A stretch of 64,000 nt of DNA from an uncultured Lachnospiraceae bacterium (GCA_902786515.1 CADADA010000010.1:1-64000); one strand, 5' to 3'. Numbered from the stretch's first letter, positions 1 through 8,796 are shown. Translations and numbers: made by a program. Notes: generated by a model not told the origin, from the sequence alone.

Positions 1-160
1 ATAGGGCGCTAACAAACAAAGAGATAGCCAATCTCGGATATATGTCCTTAACTGGCTATTATCTGCAAGTATGTGAAAACTAAGGAACCGCCGTGTACCA
101 AACGGTACGCACGGTGGTGTGAGAGGTCGGGGGATTATTCAAATCCCCCTCCTACTCGAT
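1..160 (+). mobile_element. Group II intron, 3' end (domains V and VI); 5' part lies outside the window
   Basis: Bases 87-118 form a textbook domain V: a 9-bp lower stem (87-95 with 110-118), a 2-nt bulge CG at 108-109, a 4-bp upper stem (96-99 with 104-107) and a 4-nt loop. It is followed by a domain VI hairpin (GGGGGATT at 129-136 with AATCCCCC at 142-149) and the sequence CCTACTCGAT, with a candidate branch adenosine at 154, seven bases from the 3' end, and a terminal AT at 159-160. No reverse-transcriptase coding is visible, so the intron-encoded protein, if any, lies to the left. The intron ends about 95 bp upstream of gdpP. Confidence 0.85.
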
Positions 161-171
161 ACTATTGGGTC

Positions 172-200
172 TTTTAATTTATAAAAAAAAATGCTATAAT
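172..200 (+). promoter_or_regulatory. Putative promoter for gdpP
   Basis: A perfect -10 TATAAT lies at 195-200; the -35 region at 172-177 (TTTTAA) is poor. It sits just downstream of the intron end and 55 bp upstream of the gdpP start. Confidence 0.35.
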
Positions 201-255
201 ATAGTTCGTGTTGTTATGTAAATAACCGGTATTATAGGAATGGAGGATTTGAGTT

Positions 256-2280
256 ATGAAAAAACAGAAGATTAACGGACGCTCCTTTTGGTATTACAAG
301 ATTCCGTTAATTTTGGTTATATTTCTTGTTCTGATAAATATCTGGATATATATACATGAAGTTGAAGCAGGTATAGCGATGAGTGGTATTGTACTTTTGT
401 ATAGTATTACTGTAATTGTATTATATCGTTATGTCAAAACCAGGCGAGTTCAGGAAATGATAGAATTTGCTGAAGATTATGCACATGTTCAAAAGCAGTT
501 GATTAATGATATAGAATTACCATATGGACTTATGGATCATACCGGAAAAATCATGTGGATGAATAATGAACTTGAAAGAATAATTGAGGATAATACATTT
601 AAGTACATATTCACACTGTTTCATGAGATAACGGAAGAAAGCCTTAAGTTTGAAGGAGATAAAAAGACATTTAATATAATGTATAAGGATCATTACTATA
701 GGATGGATATAGATATGCTCCTGTTTGATGAGGATTTTAAGGAAGCGTCTGATAACAATGAGAATATCATAGCTTTTTATCTGTTCGACGAGACTGAAAC
801 GGTGAGGCTTAAAAAGGAAATTGTTGACCAGAAGATGGTGGCAGGACTTATTTATCTGGATAATTATGATGATGCCCTTCAGAGTGTGGAAGATGTCAGG
901 AGGTCATTACTGGGAGCACTGATTGAGAGACGTATCAATAAATATTTTGCATCTATGAAAGCGGTTGTTAAAAAGCTGGAAAAGGATAAATATTTTGTGG
1001 CGATACAGCAAAAATATGTATCCCAGCTACAAAGCAGTAAGTTTTCCCTGCTTGATGAGATAAAGACGGTAAGTATAGGAAATGAGATGGCTGTTACGGC
1101 GAGTATAGGACTTGGTGTAAATGGCGAAAGCTATGTACAGAATTGTGAATATTCAAGAATAGCCATTGACCTTGCACTCGGAAGAGGTGGCGACCAGGCC
1201 GTAATAAAAGATGGAGAGAAGATATACTTCTATGGTGGTAAAACAAGGCAGGTAGAGAAAAATACACGAGTAAAGGCACGAGTAAAAGCACATGCGCTCA
1301 GAGAATTACTTGAGACAAAAGATAAGGTAATTATAATGGGGCACCAGCTCAGCGATATAGATGCTCTTGGAGCAGCTGTAGGTGTTTACAGAATATGTAA
1401 GACGATTAATAAAAGAGCGTATATTGTTTTGAACGAGGTTACGACATCCCTAAGACCGATGCTTGAAAGATTCACGGGTAACGATGAGTATGAAGAGGAT
1501 TTGTTTATCCAGAGTCCGCAGGCAATAGAACTGGTTGACGGCAATACTGCTGTAGTGGTGGTAGATGTAAACAGACCTAGTTATGTTGAATGTCCGGAAC
1601 TGTTGCATAAGGGAAAGTCAATCGTTATATTGGATCATCACAGACAGAGCAGTGAAGTAATAGAAAATGCATCACTATCATATATTGAGCCGTATGCGTC
1701 TTCGGCATCAGAGATGGTTGCAGAGATTCTTCAATACATACATGATGGAGTAAAACTTAAGCAGGCAGAGGCAGATGCTCTTTATGGCGGTATTTTGCTT
1801 GATACACAGAATTTTACGAACGGTATGGGTGTAAGAACTTTTGAAGCGGCAGCGTATCTTAAGAAAAACGGTGCTGATGTAAGTGGTGTAAGACGTTTGT
1901 TCAGAGACGGCGTTGATGACATAAAGGCAAGGGCAGAGGCTATTAAGAATACAGAGATATATGAGGGCAAATATGCCATATCTGTTTTGAATGCAGTTGA
2001 ACTCGATAGTCCTACCGTGGTGGGAGCGCAGGCGGCAAATGAGCTTTTAGGTATCAGGGATATCTGTGCCTCGTTTGTGGTTACGTATTATAGTGGTAAA
2101 TCATATATCAGCGCAAGGTCGATTGATGAATTAAATGTACAGATTATCATGGAGAAACTTGGCGGTGGCGGTCATATGAATATTGCCGGTGCACAGCTTG
2201 AATGTGATACAGCAGAGGCTGTACAGACACTTAAGTCAGTTTTGGATGATATGATAAAAAATGGAGATTTGCCGGCTTAG
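256..2280 (+). CDS. gdpP: Cyclic-di-AMP phosphodiesterase GdpP (DHH/DHHA1)
   Basis: Membrane-bound phosphodiesterase that hydrolyses c-di-AMP to pApA and so controls turgor and cell-wall homeostasis. The 674-aa length is normal for the family. Order of domains: two N-terminal transmembrane helices (about residues 15-60), a PAS-like sensor region (about 75-175), a degenerate GGDEF domain without the GGDEF motif (about 195-330), a DHH domain with GHQLSDIDAL (about 361-370) and DHH at about 459, and a DHHA1 domain with the GGGGH motif near 636. The ATG is preceded by GGAGG. It is followed 18 bp later by rplI, the common Firmicute gdpP-rplI-dnaB order, and is probably cotranscribed with both. Confidence 0.95.
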   Translation: MKKQKINGRSFWYYKIPLILVIFLVLINIWIYIHEVEAGIAMSGIVLLYSITVIVLYRYVKTRRVQEMIEFAEDYAHVQKQLINDIELPYGLMDHTGKIMWMNNELERIIEDNTFKYIFTLFHEITEESLKFEGDKKTFNIMYKDHYYRMDIDMLLFDEDFKEASDNNENIIAFYLFDETETVRLKKEIVDQKMVAGLIYLDNYDDALQSVEDVRRSLLGALIERRINKYFASMKAVVKKLEKDKYFVAIQQKYVSQLQSSKFSLLDEIKTVSIGNEMAVTASIGLGVNGESYVQNCEYSRIAIDLALGRGGDQAVIKDGEKIYFYGGKTRQVEKNTRVKARVKAHALRELLETKDKVIIMGHQLSDIDALGAAVGVYRICKTINKRAYIVLNEVTTSLRPMLERFTGNDEYEEDLFIQSPQAIELVDGNTAVVVVDVNRPSYVECPELLHKGKSIVILDHHRQSSEVIENASLSYIEPYASSASEMVAEILQYIHDGVKLKQAEADALYGGILLDTQNFTNGMGVRTFEAAAYLKKNGADVSGVRRLFRDGVDDIKARAEAIKNTEIYEGKYAISVLNAVELDSPTVVGAQAANELLGIRDICASFVVTYYSGKSYISARSIDELNVQIIMEKLGGGGHMNIAGAQLECDTAEAVQTLKSVLDDMIKNGDLPA

Positions 2281-2298
2281 TGATATAGGAGGTAAAAA

Positions 2299-2748
2299 AT
2301 GGAAATTATATTATTGGAAGATGTAAAATCAGTTGGAAAAAAAGGTGACAAAGTAAAAGTAAGTGACAGTTACGGAAGAAACTGCCTTATAAAAAAGAAA
2401 CTTGGAGTAGAAGCTACAGCGGCTAATCTGAATGATTTGAAACTGAAAAAAGCCAATGACGATAAAATCGCAAAGGAGCAGCTCGATGCAGCGAAAAAGC
2501 TTGCAGAAGAGATGAAAGAAATGTCTGTAGTACTTCACATGAAATCGGGAGAAGGCGGAAAGACATTTGGAACCATATCTACAAAAGAGATAGCTAAGGC
2601 GGCGAAGGAACAGCTTGGTCTTGATATTGACAAGAAGAAAATAGTGCTGGATGAAGCTATAAAGACATTGGGAACCCATATAGTATCAATCAGACTGCAC
2701 AAGGATGTGACTGCAAAATTGTCGGTTAAGGTTGAGGGTGACAAATAG
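2299..2748 (+). CDS. rplI: 50S ribosomal protein L9
   Basis: Large-subunit protein that binds 23S rRNA near the L1 stalk. The 149 aa match the family length. The N-terminal globular domain begins with the classic [17 protein letters not shown] segment, followed by a long charged helix (about 40-75) and the C-terminal domain. A strong AGGAGG site precedes the start. It lies between gdpP and dnaB, its usual context. Confidence 0.97.
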   Translation: MEIILLEDVKSVGKKGDKVKVSDSYGRNCLIKKKLGVEATAANLNDLKLKKANDDKIAKEQLDAAKKLAEEMKEMSVVLHMKSGEGGKTFGTISTKEIAKAAKEQLGLDIDKKKIVLDEAIKTLGTHIVSIRLHKDVTAKLSVKVEGDK

Positions 2749-2762
2749 AAAGGGTATTGTAT

Positions 2763-4097
2763 ATGGACGAAGGACTTATTAAAAGGATATTACCGCATAG
2801 TGTTGAAGCAGAACGTTCGGTTATAGGTTCTATGATAATGGATTCAGAGGCTGTTATTACAGCTTCTGAAATTATTTCTAAGGATGATTTTTATGGAAAA
2901 CAATACGGTGTGTTATTTGAAACAATTGTCGAATTATACAATGCCGGAATACCGGTTGATTTGATTACTCTTCAAAACAAGCTTAAGGAAAAAGAAGTTC
3001 CGCCGGAACTTACCAGTATTGAATTTTTAAGAGAAATCATGAATATCGTACCTATATCCGCAAATGTCCGCTCATATTCAGAAATTGTCAGGGATAAAGC
3101 GATACTCAGGAGACTTATACGGGCTAATGAAGAGATTGAGAATATGTGCTATCTTGGTAATGAGCCGGTAGAAGATATTTTGGATGCGACAGAGAAAAGA
3201 ATTTTTAACATTGTACAGACGAAGCCGGGTGGAGATTTTGTGCCGATTAAAGATGTAGTAATAGAGGCACTGGAAAAAATCGAATTATCATCCAAGACAA
3301 AAGGAAATGTTACCGGACTTCCGACAGGATTTATTGACCTTGACTCTAAGACTGCAGGTTTTCATGCTTCAGAACTGATACTTATAGCTGCAAGACCGGC
3401 TATGGGAAAGACTGCGTTTGAATTGAATATTGCCCAATATATGGCATTCAGAAAAAACATTACCGTAGCGATATTCAGTCTGGAAATGCCGAAAGAACAG
3501 TTGGTAAACCGTTTATTTGCGTTGGAGTCGCATGTAGATGCACAAAAGATCAGAACCGGTAATCTGGAGGACGGTGACTGGGAAAATTTGATAGAAAGTG
3601 CCGGAGTTATCGGTAAATCAAATCTGATTATTGATGATACCCCGGGAATTACTATAGCAGAACTTCGCTCAAAGTGCAGAAAATACAAACTTGAGCATAA
3701 TTTAGGTGTGGTAATCATTGATTACTTGCAATTGATGAGCGGAGGAAAAAGAACGGAGAGCAGGCAGCAGGAAGTATCTGAGATATCAAGAGCATTGAAG
3801 GCGCTGGCAAGGGAACTGGATGTGCCTGTAATTGCATTATCACAGCTTAGTCGTGCAGTGGAGCAGCGTGAAGATAAAAGACCGATGCTTTCAGATTTGC
3901 GTGAATCCGGAGCGATAGAGCAGGATGCGGATGTTGTAATGTTTTTATACAGAGATGATTATTATCATAAAGATTCTGCTAAAAAAGGAGTTGCGGAGGT
4001 AATTATAGCAAAACAAAGAAGTGGTTCGACCGGAACAGTTGAGCTTGTATGGTTGGCTGAATATACAAAATTCGCCAATTTAGATAGAAAAAAATAA
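2763..4097 (+). CDS. dnaB: Replicative DNA helicase DnaB (DnaC in Bacillus)
   Basis: Hexameric 5'-3' helicase of the replication fork. The N-terminal primase-interacting domain begins LPHSVEAERSVIGSM-like; the RecA-type C-terminal domain carries Walker A ARPAMGKTAF (about residue 210), Walker B VVIIDYLQLM, and the arginine-rich tail motif SGAIEQDADVVMFLYRDDYY. I start at ATG 2763, 8 bp after AAAGGG, rather than the in-frame TTG at 2757, giving 444 aa. It is 14 bp after rplI and the last gene of that operon. Confidence 0.96.
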   Translation: MDEGLIKRILPHSVEAERSVIGSMIMDSEAVITASEIISKDDFYGKQYGVLFETIVELYNAGIPVDLITLQNKLKEKEVPPELTSIEFLREIMNIVPISANVRSYSEIVRDKAILRRLIRANEEIENMCYLGNEPVEDILDATEKRIFNIVQTKPGGDFVPIKDVVIEALEKIELSSKTKGNVTGLPTGFIDLDSKTAGFHASELILIAARPAMGKTAFELNIAQYMAFRKNITVAIFSLEMPKEQLVNRLFALESHVDAQKIRTGNLEDGDWENLIESAGVIGKSNLIIDDTPGITIAELRSKCRKYKLEHNLGVVIIDYLQLMSGGKRTESRQQEVSEISRALKALARELDVPVIALSQLSRAVEQREDKRPMLSDLRESGAIEQDADVVMFLYRDDYYHKDSAKKGVAEVIIAKQRSGSTGTVELVWLAEYTKFANLDRKK

Positions 4098-4116
4098 AAA
4101 ATAATAATATATTTCA

Positions 4117-4146
4117 TTGCAGTGCATGAAAATGCCGTGATATAAT
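4117..4146 (+). promoter_or_regulatory. Putative promoter for the MerR-family gene
   Basis: TTGCAG at 4117-4122, an 18-bp spacer and a perfect TATAAT at 4141-4146, 37 bp before the next ATG. Confidence 0.55.
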
Positions 4147-4182
4147 GATGGGGTATTTGGAGTAATTAGTAAGGAGGAAAGA

Positions 4183-4791
4183 ATGGAGAAGAGATACTTT
4201 ATATCTGACGCTTCTAAGATTGTTGATGTAGAGTCTCATGTGCTGAGATATTGGGAAGATGAATTGTCGATAGAGATTCCACGCAATGAAATGGGGCACA
4301 GATATTACACGGATTTTCACATTAAGCTTTTAAAAAATATCAAGGAACTTAAGGAACAGGGATTTCAGTTAAAGGCGATTAAGATGCTATTGCCGGATAT
4401 GCTGGAAGGCAGGGAAGTTACCACCTCTAAGATAGAGGAGATTCAGAAAGAGATTTGTGCTAATGAAGAGTCTTCACATCCGGATGTGATTGCACGCTCA
4501 GAGGTAAATCAGACTGACAGCAAGATGGAGCAGTTTCAGAAAATAATAGGAAATATTGTTTCTAAGGCATTGCAGGAGAATAACGATACCCTTGGAAAAA
4601 ATGTCAGCGACAGAGTGAGTGACAGCGTGCTTAAAGAAATGGATTACCTTATGAGAATGCGGGATGAGCACGAAGAAGACAGGTTTAAAAAGCTGGATGA
4701 AACGATAAGAAGTTATCAGACAAGCAGAAAGGAAGCGGCGGCATCGCAGGAAAGAAATATATTAAGAAAGATTCTACATAAAAAAGCATGA
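4183..4791 (+). CDS. MerR-family HTH protein with C-terminal coiled coil
   Basis: 202-aa protein. Residues 1-75 form a MerR-type winged helix-turn-helix (YFISDASKIVDVESHVLRYWEDE, then RYYTDFHIKLLKNIKELKEQGFQLKAIK). The rest is charged and predicted helical, with no cysteine metal site or ligand domain, so the effector is unknown. The region around 140-202 looks like coiled coil, as in chromosome-binding RacA-like MerR proteins, but a RacA role is not shown. Own promoter and GGAGG site; the stop codon lies inside the terminator hairpin that follows. Confidence 0.75.
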   Translation: MEKRYFISDASKIVDVESHVLRYWEDELSIEIPRNEMGHRYYTDFHIKLLKNIKELKEQGFQLKAIKMLLPDMLEGREVTTSKIEEIQKEICANEESSHPDVIARSEVNQTDSKMEQFQKIIGNIVSKALQENNDTLGKNVSDRVSDSVLKEMDYLMRMRDEHEEDRFKKLDETIRSYQTSRKEAAASQERNILRKILHKKA

Positions 4792-4812
4792 GCGGGCAGC
4801 CCATGCTTTTTT
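4780..4812. terminator. Bidirectional terminator between merR-like gene and ferredoxin
   Basis: AAAAAAGCATG (4780-4790) pairs with CATGCTTTTTT (4802-4812) around a GC-rich loop; A-tract on one side and T-tract on the other serve the two convergent genes. Confidence 0.8.
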
Positions 4813-4827
4813 ATGTGATAATAGTGA

Positions 4828-4998
4828 CTATTCAGCTGCTATAACACCTGCAGGGCATCCACCCTCGCAAGCACCGCAATCGATACATGTATCTGCATCA
4901 ATTACGTACTTTCCGTCGCCTTCTGAGATGGCGCCCACTGGACAGGCTGATTCGCATGCTCCACACATTAAACATCCATCGTTAATTACATGTGCCAT
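4828..4998 (-). CDS. 2[4Fe-4S] ferredoxin, 56 aa
   Basis: Small clostridial-type ferredoxin. The reverse-strand reading gives MAHVINDGCLMCGACES... with two CxxCxxCxxxCP motifs: CLMCGACESACP (residues 9-20) and CIDCGACEGGCP (about 38-49). Each binds one 4Fe-4S cluster for low-potential electron transfer. The start is preceded by AAGGAGGACG. Convergent with the MerR gene and divergent from the DUF1858 gene. Confidence 0.93.
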   Translation of the reverse strand: MAHVINDGCLMCGACESACPVGAISEGDGKYVIDADTCIDCGACEGGCPAGVIAAE

Positions 4999-5024
4999 AT
5001 TTTTCGTCCTCCTTGTTTAGTATT

Positions 5025-5055
5025 TAAATCTATCATAATACAAATATCGGAATAA
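5025..5055 (-). promoter_or_regulatory. Putative promoter for the ferredoxin gene
   Basis: On the reverse strand a TTGTTT -35-like box is followed by a 17-bp spacer and TATGAT just upstream of the ferredoxin ribosome site. Confidence 0.4.
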
Positions 5056-5064
5056 AACAAGACT

Positions 5065-5092
5065 TTTACTTAGAATTAATTTGTATTATAAT
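5065..5092 (+). promoter_or_regulatory. Putative promoter for the DUF1858 gene
   Basis: TTTACT at 5065-5070, a 16-bp spacer and a perfect TATAAT at 5087-5092, 31 bp upstream of the ATG. Confidence 0.5.
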
Positions 5093-5123
5093 ACTGCTTA
5101 TAAATTGAAAGGAGACATATTAG

Positions 5124-5327
5124 ATGCAGAAAATAAGTAAAGATATGATAATTAGTGATATCATAAGTATTGATACAAATCTCATACCTGTATTGATGGA
5201 TGCGGGTATGCATTGCGTGGGATGTCCTTCGGCACAGGGAGAGAGTCTGGAAGAGGCTGCCATGGTACACGGTATAAATCCTGATGAATTAACAGATGCA
5301 TTAAACGCATATCTGGAGTCTAAGTAG
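5124..5327 (+). CDS. DUF1858 domain protein, 67 aa
   Basis: Whole-length match by eye to the DUF1858/hybrid-cluster-associated disulfide family: a helical segment, then GMHCVGCPSAQGESLEEAA with the conserved CxxC, then a helical tail ending LNAYL. The family is thought to have a redox role, but the reaction is not established. Start preceded by AAAGGAG. Single gene between ferredoxin and mecA. Confidence 0.85.
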   Translation: MQKISKDMIISDIISIDTNLIPVLMDAGMHCVGCPSAQGESLEEAAMVHGINPDELTDALNAYLESK

Positions 5328-5347
5328 TAGAGCGAATAATATATAAG

Positions 5348-5379
5348 AAAATGGCAGAAATAAATTTCTGCCATTTTTT
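5348..5379. terminator. Bidirectional terminator between DUF1858 gene and mecA
   Basis: AAAATGGCAGAAAT (5348-5361) pairs perfectly with ATTTCTGCCATTTT (5364-5377), with A and T tracts on the two sides. It lies between convergent genes. Confidence 0.85.
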
Positions 5380-5386
5380 AAACAAA

Positions 5387-6157
5387 TCATATAGCTGAAA
5401 GTTTTTGCAACGCTTTATCAGCACAAATAACCTTTCCGTGTTCAGAATAATACCCTTCATCATTATAATGACTCCTTAGATAGGTGCCATATTCAGATAT
5501 CAGGTTACACAAACTGTTGAATTCTTCTAAGGCTAAGCCGGAAGAATGTATTGCGAGATAATAGTTTTCATCGTTTTCTAATTTGTAAAGTGTATTCTTT
5601 CCGTTGTATGAACCGGATGTCATTTTTCCTAAATCGGATATCATGTCAATGGACTCAAAAGAGAATAACTGAACGATATCTTTTTCCGTGGCTTCTGAAG
5701 TGTCCTCTGGTGAAACCTCTTCTGATTTTACCTCGGGAACAGCTTTTGCAAGAGGTACAAATCCGGAATCCTCAAGCTCTTCTTTTAAATTTTTGAACAA
5801 ATCTAAAACATTGTCCTCAGTGAATTCATCACTGTCGATAACATCGATATCATCTGCTTCATCATCTTCATAAGGCGAAAATTGAGAAAATCTTGTATCA
5901 AGTTCCTCGGGCTCCTCAACTTTTGTTACTAAAAGAATGATAGATTCGGATGATACAGGTATGGCTTCTATCATAATAGGAATATCTTCTGCGATAAAGC
6001 CAAGCTCAGTAGCAGCTTTGCTCATCATTTCGCTAAACAAAGCTTTTGCTTTATCGGTACCATATGCAAGTTCACTAAGATTAATATGTCTTGCAGCGAG
6101 ATCAGACTTGTTAAGTGTGCACTTGATTTGATTATCATTTATTTTTTCTATTTTCAT
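5387..6157 (-). CDS. mecA: Adaptor protein MecA family (ClpC adaptor)
   Basis: MecA proteins bind substrates and ClpC and deliver proteins such as ComK to ClpCP. The 256 aa start MKIEKINDNQIKCTLNKSDL, the typical substrate-binding N-terminus; a very acidic linker (about 85-120) is followed by the ClpC-binding C-terminal domain (about 165-255). Length is within the usual range. Start preceded by GAGG on the reverse strand. Its promoter is divergent from that of a small ORF at 6339. Substrates here are unknown. Confidence 0.85.
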   Translation of the reverse strand: MKIEKINDNQIKCTLNKSDLAARHINLSELAYGTDKAKALFSEMMSKAATELGFIAEDIPIMIEAIPVSSESIILLVTKVEEPEELDTRFSQFSPYEDDEADDIDVIDSDEFTEDNVLDLFKNLKEELEDSGFVPLAKAVPEVKSEEVSPEDTSEATEKDIVQLFSFESIDMISDLGKMTSGSYNGKNTLYKLENDENYYLAIHSSGLALEEFNSLCNLISEYGTYLRSHYNDEGYYSEHGKVICADKALQKLSAI

Positions 6158-6209
6158 AATAATAATCCTCGTTTCTTATAATATTAACTATACCGCATCT
6201 CTTACATAT

Positions 6210-6238
6210 ATTATAACCTATGAGCAAATCTTAGTAAA
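6210..6238 (-). promoter_or_regulatory. Promoter for mecA
   Basis: Reverse strand: TTTACT (6238-6233), 17-bp spacer, perfect TATAAT (6215-6210), about 50 bp upstream of the mecA start. Confidence 0.6.
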
Positions 6239-6271
6239 GTTTTTAAAAATGAAATATTTGTTAAAAAATGC

Positions 6272-6300
6272 TTGCAAAATGAGAATACACATATTATAAT
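6272..6300 (+). promoter_or_regulatory. Strong-looking promoter facing a small ORF
   Basis: TTGCAA (6272-6277), a 17-bp spacer and a perfect TATAAT (6295-6300). Transcription would start near 6307, right before the 34-codon ORF at 6339. Confidence 0.6.
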
Positions 6301-6338
6301 TAGTGATATGAGCGGAGCTTGTGAGAAGAAAGGGGGAT

Positions 6339-6443
6339 TTGCAGAATAAAATTCTTCAGGAAATGTTTACCGGAGGTTCCGGAATGACAGTTCTTGTCGA
6401 ACTTAATTCTATGATTACAGGAATGATGCAGTCGTTCCCGTAG
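6339..6443 (+). CDS. Putative small protein, 34 aa, TTG start
   Basis: Not a recognised family. A TTG codon lies 4 bp after AAAGGGGG (6330-6336 region), the strongest ribosome site nearby, and opens a 34-codon frame, (M)QNKILQEMFTGG..., ending MMQSFP. A consensus-like promoter (6272-6300) points straight at it. A 13-codon frame starts at ATG 6308 and ends at TAA within the start region of this one, so the two could be coupled. The peptide is methionine-rich with a mildly hydrophobic middle. It could also be an untranslated small RNA. Function unknown. Confidence 0.35.
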   Translation: MQNKILQEMFTGGSGMTVLVELNSMITGMMQSFP

Positions 6444-6710
6444 ATTATCTATATGGAAAATGTCATAATTTTATACCGTAATGATTTTTATATTATAATA
6501 AAAAATAAGAAAAAGCTGCCTGTTTATGAAAATGATTGATGTACATACTTTTTTATAAATATGGCAGAAAGCAAAAATAAGACAAGCAAAGTTCATAAAA
6601 AGTAACTAAAAGTGATGTTTACTGCAGAATGGCAATGGCACAGTCATGTCTTTGATAACTCCACCAATTCATATATCACAAATAAAACGCATGAGTGTAA
6701 GGAGTTTGTT
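6444..6710. other. Intergenic stretch with no recognised gene
   Basis: AT-rich sequence between the small ORF and the 71-aa gene. It holds a TATAAT-like box near 6493 but no convincing coding frame, hairpin terminator or RNA gene. Confidence 0.4.
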
Positions 6711-6926
6711 ATGAAGAGTAGATATAGAACTTTTATTGCGTTGAAAAAAGAATTAGAATCTTATGAAAAGCAAGGTGCAAAAATCACTATGTCGGGAGAA
6801 GATGTACCGGCAGAATTTGCTGCAATGGTATGTGCTTTTTGTGAGAGAAAAAGTTACATGAGAGACTACATCTTTGACGACCATGGAAGAGTCATAGAGA
6901 TTGGTTTTAATAAGACAAATTATTAA
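6711..6926 (+). CDS. Uncharacterised 71-aa protein
   Basis: Family not recognised. I choose ATG 6711, seven bp after TAAGGAG, rather than the in-frame ATG at 6612, whose upstream has no ribosome site and whose extra 33 residues look non-coding. The protein is MKSRYRTFIALKKELESYEK..., with one CAFC pair (CxxC, about residues 43-46) that could bind metal or form a disulfide, and an acidic/aromatic tail (RDYIFDDHGRVIEIGF). Soluble, no membrane segment. A hairpin follows at 6962. Confidence 0.6.
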   Translation: MKSRYRTFIALKKELESYEKQGAKITMSGEDVPAEFAAMVCAFCERKSYMRDYIFDDHGRVIEIGFNKTNY

Positions 6927-6961
6927 ATTTTAAGCGGCAGGCACTTTAAACACAAATAGCA

Positions 6962-6994
6962 CGCCAAAATATCAATTTATGCGGTATTTTGGCG
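6962..6994. terminator. Hairpin after the 71-aa gene
   Basis: CGCCAAAATA (6962-6971) pairs with TATTTTGGCG (6985-6994). There is no T-run afterwards, so termination is uncertain. Confidence 0.4.
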
Positions 6995-7034
6995 ACTGCT
7001 GCAAAATATGTTGATGACGTGAACTAAAAAACAT

Positions 7035-7043
7035 GTTATAATC
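7035..7043 (+). promoter_or_regulatory. Extended -10 promoter for the GH18 gene
   Basis: TGTTATAAT (TGn plus perfect TATAAT) about 35 bp before the GTG start; no good -35 at 17 bp. Confidence 0.4.
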
Positions 7044-7077
7044 ACCATGATTAAATAGAAAGGACAGGTGATTTTGA

Positions 7078-8787
7078 GTGAAAAATAAAAAGAAACAGAT
7101 ACCGCCGATACTTATCGCTTTATGCGTGGGTATAATATGTATCGTGGTATTTATTACCACCAGAATGATAGATAAGTATACGCCGTCAAAAGTGCATGTT
7201 GATGAGACACATATGAAAGAGATGTACGGACTTAACGGTGATGATGAGATAGCGATTGTTTTACAGGACGAGATATCAGAATCCAAAGCTTTTAAGGAAG
7301 GCGATACGATATATCTGGACTATAATCTGGTAAAAGAAAATCTTAACAGCAGATTTTATTGGGATAATAACGAAAACATACTGATATATACAACTCCTGA
7401 TGATATCATAAAGTCAAATGTGGGGTCAAAAGAGTATACACAGACAAAGTCAAAAAATGCTGTGGATTACGTTGTTGTTAAGACAGATGGAACGAATGTA
7501 TTTATAGCATTGGATTACGTTGCCATGTTTTCTAATATTAAGTATGAATATTATACGCAGCCTGACAGATTATGCATAACATATAAATGGAATGAGGTCT
7601 TAAGGAGCACGGCAAATGAAGAGGCTCAGGTAAGAACCGGAATGGGTATTAAAAAAGAAATTCTGACTACAGTGAAAAAGGGTGAGACAGTTACGGTATT
7701 GGAAGATACCGATGAATGGTATAAAGTAGTGACTGACGACGGTATTATTGGAAGTGTCAAAAAGTCACAGATGGGGGATGCCATAAATGTTCAGCTGGTG
7801 AACTCGGATTATGAAGAACCGGTATATACTAATATAAAAAAGGATTATACTATAAGTATGGCATGGCATATGATAGTGTCTGAAGCTGACAATGGAAAAC
7901 TAGTGGATTTAACGGCTTCGGCTAAGGGGATGAATGTTGTTTCTCCTACATGGTTCAGAATTATTGATAATGATGGAAATCTTTCATCGCTTGCAGATGC
8001 CACTTATGTGAACAGGGCACATCAGCTTGGAATGGAAGTATGGGCAATGGTAGATGATCAATCAGAAAATTCGAAAAATGACCAGATTTTTACGTACACG
8101 TCAAAGAGAGAGAATCTTGTCAATCAGCTTGTATCTGCAGCGATACAGTATAACTTTGACGGGATTAATATCGATTTTGAATACATTACAGAAGACATAG
8201 GTGAAGATTATGTGCAGTTTTTAAGGGAACTTTCTGTGAAATGCCGCAATAACGGAATTGTATTATCTATAGATGATAAGGTTCCGCTTGCATCCAATTC
8301 ATATTATAACAGGCAGGAACAGGGCATAATAGCAGACTATATAGTTGTTATGGCATATGATGAGCACTGGGGTGTTGATTCGGGTGCGGGTTCTACTGCA
8401 TCGTTGTCGTGGGTCAGGGAAGGTGTTGAAAATACATTGTCATCCGTTGATAGTGGAAAAGTGATTCTCGGAATACCTTTTTATACCCGCATATGGGGCG
8501 AAAAATCTGATGGAACAGTGGACAGCTATAAGACAGCAGATATGAGTATGACTGAATCGGAGATAGCATCATCGGGTGCTGAAAAAATATGGCTTGAGGA
8601 GTTAGGACAGAATTATAGCGAATATGAGTCGGGAGATGTCACTTTCAGAATCTGGGTAGAGGATGCAGCTTCCATAGAAAAGAAAGTACAGCTTATCGGT
8701 GAAAAAAATCTTGCGGGAGTATCAGCATGGAGACTGGGACAGGAAACTGCTGACATTTGGAATACGATAGTAAAGTACACAAATTAA
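7078..8787 (+). CDS. Membrane-anchored GH18 family glycosidase with SH3b domain
   Basis: 569 aa, GTG start after AAAGGACAGGTG. One N-terminal signal-anchor helix (about 7-30), a stalk domain resembling the copper-amine-oxidase N-terminal module (about 55-175; DTIYLDYNLVKENLNSRFYWDNNE), an SH3b domain (about 180-235; VRTGMGIKKEILTTVKKGETVTVLE), then a GH18 barrel (about 255-565). The GH18 active site DGINIDFEYI (DGxxxDxE) is intact, with the catalytic Glu. This architecture is close to YaaH/SleL-like peptidoglycan N-acetylglucosaminidases of spore formers, so a cell-wall or spore-cortex substrate is likelier than chitin. Followed by a cell-wall amidase gene. Confidence 0.85.
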   Translation: MKNKKKQIPPILIALCVGIICIVVFITTRMIDKYTPSKVHVDETHMKEMYGLNGDDEIAIVLQDEISESKAFKEGDTIYLDYNLVKENLNSRFYWDNNENILIYTTPDDIIKSNVGSKEYTQTKSKNAVDYVVVKTDGTNVFIALDYVAMFSNIKYEYYTQPDRLCITYKWNEVLRSTANEEAQVRTGMGIKKEILTTVKKGETVTVLEDTDEWYKVVTDDGIIGSVKKSQMGDAINVQLVNSDYEEPVYTNIKKDYTISMAWHMIVSEADNGKLVDLTASAKGMNVVSPTWFRIIDNDGNLSSLADATYVNRAHQLGMEVWAMVDDQSENSKNDQIFTYTSKRENLVNQLVSAAIQYNFDGINIDFEYITEDIGEDYVQFLRELSVKCRNNGIVLSIDDKVPLASNSYYNRQEQGIIADYIVVMAYDEHWGVDSGAGSTASLSWVREGVENTLSSVDSGKVILGIPFYTRIWGEKSDGTVDSYKTADMSMTESEIASSGAEKIWLEELGQNYSEYESGDVTFRIWVEDAASIEKKVQLIGEKNLAGVSAWRLGQETADIWNTIVKYTN

Positions 8788-8796
8788 TCATATTAT

